Source: Xaviernesmea rhizosphaerae (lineage in GTDB: Bacteria > Pseudomonadota > Alphaproteobacteria > Rhizobiales > Rhizobiaceae). Taken from it: a DNA stretch of 64,000 bases. The translations under genes and the position numbers were made by a program. The notes under the pieces were generated by a model that worked only from the letters and a program-made list of their open reading frames with translations, ran no database searches and was not told where the DNA came from. The stretch covers positions 1 through 64,000 of the forward strand of contig NZ_MKIO01000047.1 in NCBI RefSeq assembly GCF_001938945.1. Direction: 5' to 3'. Shown in pieces: positions 60,366-64,000 of this stretch (the stretch's first letter is position 1; each line of letters starts with the position of its first letter).

Positions 60366-61352
60366 ATGCTGCGTTTCGGAATTCTCTCGACGGCCAAGAT
60401 CGGCCGCGACCAGGTCATCCCCGCCATTCAGGATGCCGAGGGCTGCGTGGTCACCGCCATTGCCAGCCGCGATCTGTCGCGCGCCCGGGCGGTTGCCGAC
60501 CGCTTCTCCGTGCCCCATGCCTTCGGCTCCTATGAAGAGCTGCTGGCCAGTTCCGAGATCGACGCCGTCTACATTCCGCTGCCGACATCGGACCATGCCG
60601 AATGGGCAATCAAGGCGGCCGATGCCGGCAAGCATGTGCTCTGCGAAAAGCCGATCGCGCTGAAGGCCGAGGAGATTGACCCGATCATCGCCGCGCGCGA
60701 CCGCAATGGCGTGGTGGTCAGCGAAGCCTATATGGTCACCTACAGCCCCGTCTGGACCCAGGTGAAAAGCCTGATCGCCGAGGGCGCCATCGGCCGGCTG
60801 CGCCATGTCCAGGGCGCCTTCAGCTATTTCAACCGCGACCCCGAGAACATGCGCAACAAGCCGGAGCTCGGCGGCGGCGGCCTGCCCGATATCGGCGTCT
60901 ATCCGACCATCACCACCCGCTTCGTCACCGGGTGCGAGCCTGTGCGCGTCCAGGCGACAACCGAGCGCGATCCTGCCTTCGGCACGGACATCTATTCGAG
61001 CGTGCGTGCCGATTTTGGCGATTTCGAACTGTCCTTCTATATTTCCACCCAGATGGCGGCGCGCCAGGTCATGGTGTTCCACGGGGTGGATGGCGTCATC
61101 GAGGTCAAGTCGCCCTTCAACGCCAACCGCTATGGCGCGGAGGAGCTGGAGCTTTCCAGCCAGAACCATGCCCAGTCACAGATCTTCCGCTTCCCCGATT
61201 CGCGCCAGTACAAGCTGCAGGCGGAAGCCTTCGTGAAGGCCGTGGCCGGTGCGCGCGATGCGGTCGTGTCCTTGGAAAGCTCGCGCGCCAATCAGGCGCT
61301 GATCGACGCCATCTACCGCGCGAGCGAGAAGGACGGCTGGGAAGCCGTCTGA
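60366..61352 (+). CDS. Gfo/Idh/MocA-family oxidoreductase
   Basis: The 328-aa product has a Rossmann start (FGILSTAKIGRDQVIPAIQ), GKHVLCEKPIAL with the catalytic Lys, and the C-terminal family domain (GGGLPDIGVYPTITTRF). It probably oxidises or reduces a sugar or polyol with NAD(P). AAGGAGG lies 7 nt before ATG 60366, which rules out the start at 60315. Confidence 0.92.
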   Translation: MLRFGILSTAKIGRDQVIPAIQDAEGCVVTAIASRDLSRARAVADRFSVPHAFGSYEELLASSEIDAVYIPLPTSDHAEWAIKAADAGKHVLCEKPIALKAEEIDPIIAARDRNGVVVSEAYMVTYSPVWTQVKSLIAEGAIGRLRHVQGAFSYFNRDPENMRNKPELGGGGLPDIGVYPTITTRFVTGCEPVRVQATTERDPAFGTDIYSSVRADFGDFELSFYISTQMAARQVMVFHGVDGVIEVKSPFNANRYGAEELELSSQNHAQSQIFRFPDSRQYKLQAEAFVKAVAGARDAVVSLESSRANQALIDAIYRASEKDGWEAV

Positions 61353-61406
61353 GCCCTTCGGAATGGCCGCGACGGCGCGCGCCTGCGCCTTCGCGGCCCG
61401 CAAGCT

Positions 61407-61670
61407 TCAGAGCAGGCCGACAAGGCCGCCGGCCGTGGTGCCGGTGGCCAGCACGAGATCGGCGCGCAGCGGCAGGATCGAGCCGGCCGGCACATTGGCG
61501 AGCGTCACCGTCTGTCCCTCGCTGAGCCGCAGCGCCAGCGTGCCGGAAACTCCGACATAAACCGCGCGGGTGATCTCCGGCAGCGCCGCGCTGTCGCTCG
61601 GCGTAATCGCGAAGCCGCGCGTGGCCGGGCCGGTCATGGAGGGGGCATGGGCATTGAAGCGGTCGGGCAT
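61407..61670 (-). CDS. Spike base protein-like (RCAP_Rcc01079 family, GTA-associated)
   Basis: The 87-aa product (MPDRFNAHAPSMTGPATRGF, then AITPSDSAALPEITRAVYVG ... NVPAGSILPLRADLVLATGT) matches my recollection of the small spike-base family linked to gene transfer agent heads in alphaproteobacteria. AAGGAG lies 7 nt before ATG 61670. No other GTA gene is nearby, so here it may be a stray copy with a separate role. Confidence 0.65.
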   Translation of the reverse strand: MPDRFNAHAPSMTGPATRGFAITPSDSAALPEITRAVYVGVSGTLALRLSEGQTVTLANVPAGSILPLRADLVLATGTTAGGLVGLL

Positions 61671-61710
61671 GAAGCTCTCCTTCGGGTGAATCCTGGTTTT
61701 TCGCAACGGA

Positions 61711-61743
61711 GCTTCGGACTGAAACGCTCAGGCAGTCCGAAGC
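61711..61743. repeat. 11-bp palindrome of the TCGGACT family
   Basis: GCTTCGGACTG (61711-61721) and CAGTCCGAAGC (61733-61743) pair fully around an 11-nt loop. It lies in the gap before xseA. The TCGGACT core is shared with the palindrome at 36089-36120. Confidence 0.6.
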
Positions 61744-62018
61744 GTCAGCTCTGTGGCCGCTCATCTTCCCCGCATCGATCCGGGCGGGGAGGTTCCTTCC
61801 GGCCAGACGCCCGTCCCTTAAGCGGCTTTGCGGCAAATACCGGTCTTTTGCCTGTCTCCTGCGTTCTCAGGCCCATGGCCGGCGGAAAAGCGGTGGGTGA
61901 CGGCGCCCGCACTTTGCCATATGCGTCGTAAGCCCCTATTGTCGCAGCTTTCCCGCGCGCATGCCCTTCGGTGCCTGGCGCGGGCGCGGGCGGCAAGAGG
62001 GCCGCCGACAGGAGCTGC

Positions 62019-63656
62019 ATGCCGATGGGTCTGCTTTTCGACAGCGACGCACCGTCCAACCTCACGGAATTCTCGGTCTCGGAACTTTCCGGCGCGATCA
62101 AGCGCACGGTGGAGCAGGCCTTCGATCAGGTGCGCGTGCGCGGCGAGATCTCCGGCTATCGCGGGCCGCATTCCTCCGGGCATGCCTATTTCACCCTGAA
62201 GGACGACAAGGCGCGCATCGATGCCGTCGTCTGGAAGGGGACGATGAGCCGGCTCCGCTTCAAACCGGAGGAGGGGATGGACGTGATCGCCGTCGGGCGG
62301 ATCACCACCTTCCCCGGCTCGTCCAAATATCAGATCGTGATCGAGACGTTGGAGCCGGCCGGCGCCGGCGCGCTGATGGCGCTTCTGGAGGAACGGCGGC
62401 GCAAGCTCGCGGCCGAAGGCCTGTTCGACCCGGAGCGCAAGCGGCCGCTGCCCTTCCTGCCGCGCATCATCGGCGTCGTCACCTCGCCGACCGGCGCCGT
62501 CATCCGCGATATTCTCCACCGCATCAACGATCGCTTTCCGCTGCATGTGCTGGTCTGGCCGGTGCGCGTTCAGGGCGAGGGGTCGGGAGAAGAAGTGGCG
62601 CGCGCCATTGCCGGCTTCAACGCGCTGACATCAGATGGCCCCATGCCCCGGCCGGATGTGCTGATCGTCGCGCGCGGCGGCGGCTCGCTGGAGGATCTCT
62701 GGGGCTTCAACGACGAGGCCGTGGTGCGCGCGGCCGCCGCCTCGCGCATTCCGCTCATCTCGGCCGTCGGGCACGAGACCGACTGGACGCTGATCGACCA
62801 TGCCGCCGACCGGCGTGCGCCAACGCCGACGGGTGCGGCGGAAATGGCGGTCCCGGTCCGGGCGGAGCTGGAAAGCCTCGTCTCGGGTCTCGGCGCCCGG
62901 CTGCAAGCCGCCATGCGCCGGCAGATGGACAATCGCCGCCAGGCTGCCCGCGCGCTCGCCCGCGCGCTGCCCTCGCTCGACCAGCTGCTGGCCTTGCCGC
63001 GCCGCCGCTTCGATGAGGCCGCCGCCGGGCTTGGCCGGGCGCTGCAGATGAACACGGCGGCCAAGCGGCGCAGCTTCGAGCGCGTCGGCGCCCATCTGCG
63101 CCCGGAGCTGGTCTCCGTCCGCCTTCGCGACCGCCGCCGGCATGTCTCCGAGCGAATGGCGCTGGCCGAACGCCTGGTCGAGCGCATCGGCGAGCGTGCC
63201 GGTCGCAGGCTTTCGGCGGCAGACGTCGCCCTGCGTGGCTTCCCCGCGCGCGCGACAGGCCAGATCCGCCATGCGCGGGAGCGGGTGGTGACGCTCTCGG
63301 CTAAGGGCGAGCGCGCGGTCGAAGCCGATCTGCGCCGCCTGCGCGGCCTGATCCAGGCGCAGGACCGCATGTTGCAGTCGCTCTCCTATGTCAACGTGCT
63401 CGGCCGCGGCTATGTGCTGGTGCGCGACGAGGCCGGCGCGCCGCTGAAGACGGCGGCGGAAACCGGGCCCGGCCGGGCCGTGACCTTGCAATTTGCCGAT
63501 GGCAGCCTCGCCGCTTTGACCGAGGAGGACGCTTTGATCCCGCCCGACCTTCAACCTGCCGCCCCGCCTTCTGCTGACGCCGCCCCACCGGCGAAGCCCG
63601 CCCGCAGCCGCAAGCGCAAGGCGGAGGAGGAGACCCCGCAGGGGAGCCTGTTCTGA
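62019..63656 (+). CDS. xseA: Exodeoxyribonuclease VII large subunit
   Basis: The 545-aa product has the OB-fold domain (FSVSELSGAIKRTVEQAF, VRGEISGYRGPHSSGHAYFT), the catalytic domain with GVVTSPTGAVIRDILHR, VLIVARGGGSLEDLWGFNDE and SAVGHETDWTLIDHAADRRAPTPTGAAE, and a long coiled-coil region with a Pro/Ala/Lys-rich tail. It degrades single-stranded DNA with XseB. AGGAG lies 4 nt before ATG 62019 and 10 nt before ATG 62025; either could be used. Confidence 0.96.
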   Translation: MPMGLLFDSDAPSNLTEFSVSELSGAIKRTVEQAFDQVRVRGEISGYRGPHSSGHAYFTLKDDKARIDAVVWKGTMSRLRFKPEEGMDVIAVGRITTFPGSSKYQIVIETLEPAGAGALMALLEERRRKLAAEGLFDPERKRPLPFLPRIIGVVTSPTGAVIRDILHRINDRFPLHVLVWPVRVQGEGSGEEVARAIAGFNALTSDGPMPRPDVLIVARGGGSLEDLWGFNDEAVVRAAAASRIPLISAVGHETDWTLIDHAADRRAPTPTGAAEMAVPVRAELESLVSGLGARLQAAMRRQMDNRRQAARALARALPSLDQLLALPRRRFDEAAAGLGRALQMNTAAKRRSFERVGAHLRPELVSVRLRDRRRHVSERMALAERLVERIGERAGRRLSAADVALRGFPARATGQIRHARERVVTLSAKGERAVEADLRRLRGLIQAQDRMLQSLSYVNVLGRGYVLVRDEAGAPLKTAAETGPGRAVTLQFADGSLAALTEEDALIPPDLQPAAPPSADAAPPAKPARSRKRKAEEETPQGSLF

Positions 63657-63707
63657 GCGGATCACCCCTGACCGATCACCCCTGAACGGATCACCGGAGA
63701 CAGCGGC

Positions 63708-64000
63708 ATGAAGGCTCTTATCGTTCTTGCCCATCCCTTGCCGGAAAGCTTCGCGGCGTCGGTGGCGAGGGCTGCCGAGGCGGCGCTGACCCGCGCCGGC
63801 CATCAGGTCTCCTGCCTCGATCTCTATGCCGAGAATTTCGATCCGCGCCTGACGGTCGAGGAACGACGCACCCATGCCACGGCGACGGGTGCCTCGCCCG
63901 ACTGCCAGGCGATGGCGGCGCAGCTGGCCGAAGCCGAGATCCTCGTGCTGGTCTTTCCGCAATGGTGGTTCGATTTTCCGGCGATCCTCAAGGGCTATTT
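63708..64000 (+). CDS. NAD(P)H dehydrogenase (quinone)-like flavoprotein, partial
   Basis: The first 97 residues are present (MKALIVLAHPLPESFAASVA ... SCLDLYAENFDPRLT ... VLVFPQWWFDFPAILKGYF), the flavodoxin-like fold of the NQO/MdaB family with the FMN/FAD-binding HPLPESF and the FPQWWFDFPAILKG motif. GGAGA lies 8 nt before the ATG. The gene is cut by the right edge. Confidence 0.85.
   Translation, partial: MKALIVLAHPLPESFAASVARAAEAALTRAGHQVSCLDLYAENFDPRLTVEERRTHATATGASPDCQAMAAQLAEAEILVLVFPQWWFDFPAILKGY

Noticed and set aside
63656..63696. GATCACCCCTGA direct repeat after xseA
   Set aside because: Only two copies plus a partial third. It is a local duplication without sign of function.
1..64000. 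CRISPR arrays, rRNA genes, complete insertion sequences
   Set aside because: No regularly spaced 25-40 bp repeats, no rRNA-like sequence and no transposase frame were seen.

Overview
The window is a piece of an alphaproteobacterial chromosome, most likely Rhizobiaceae-like. The basis is gene content and style: an ExoP/ExoZ-type exopolysaccharide cluster, a recF-moeB-GNAT run, dnaK-dnaJ, a perfect CtrA-type site (TTAA-N7-TTAA), a RirA-type site (TGA-N9-TCA) before a siderophore receptor, and high-GC flanks. I cannot name the species. All family names come from reading motifs; no database search was run.

Region 1 (1-12017) is a surface-polysaccharide locus: a Wza-like export lipoprotein (cut by the left edge), a hexapeptide acyltransferase, a Wzc-type tyrosine kinase/co-polymerase, a PPP-type phosphatase, two SGNH-fold proteins (one preceded by a 57-aa gene with a strong SD), two acyltransferase-3 membrane proteins and a family 4 glycosyltransferase.

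Region 2 (12276-34484) is an integrated element of about 22 kb inserted into the 3' end of a tRNA-Ser(GGA) gene, bounded by a 14-bp repeat of the tRNA end. It carries a P4-type tyrosine integrase at one end and an AlpA-like DNA-binding protein plus a large primase-helicase at the other, with an iteron-like array (nine CGACAAG copies) just beyond the primase stop codon. This layout resembles a phage satellite or phage-inducible island. Its cargo includes two translationally coupled secreted ClpP-like serine proteases, a self-contained three-gene module (TIGR04255-family protein, HTH protein, protein with a QTCDIV motif) behind an operator-like promoter, an SRAP-domain protein, tail-spike and tail-fibre-like genes, a serine recombinase and tandem HTH genes. 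The three-gene module and the secreted protease pair are the best candidates for undescribed systems.

Region 3 (34471-49310) is chromosomal again: the tRNA, msrA, an AraC regulator followed by a TonB-dependent siderophore receptor, slyX, and a tightly packed nucleoside uptake and salvage operon (BMP-type binding protein, two-domain ATPase, two permeases, cdd, purine nucleoside phosphorylase, deoC, deoA) with upp convergent to it. Together these genes import nucleosides, deaminate cytidine, phosphorolyse nucleosides, feed deoxyribose-5-phosphate into glycolysis and recover uracil.

Region 4 (49745-64000) is housekeeping: a DUF1236 protein and a class A PBP divergent around the CtrA-type site, dnaK with a heat-shock-type promoter, dnaJ, recF, a ThiF/MoeB-like protein, a GNAT, an aldo/keto reductase, a Gfo/Idh/MocA oxidoreductase, a small GTA-type spike-base-like protein, xseA and the start of an NAD(P)H oxidoreductase. 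Several hairpins sharing a GC-TCGGACT-type arm lie between genes and look like one dispersed palindrome family.
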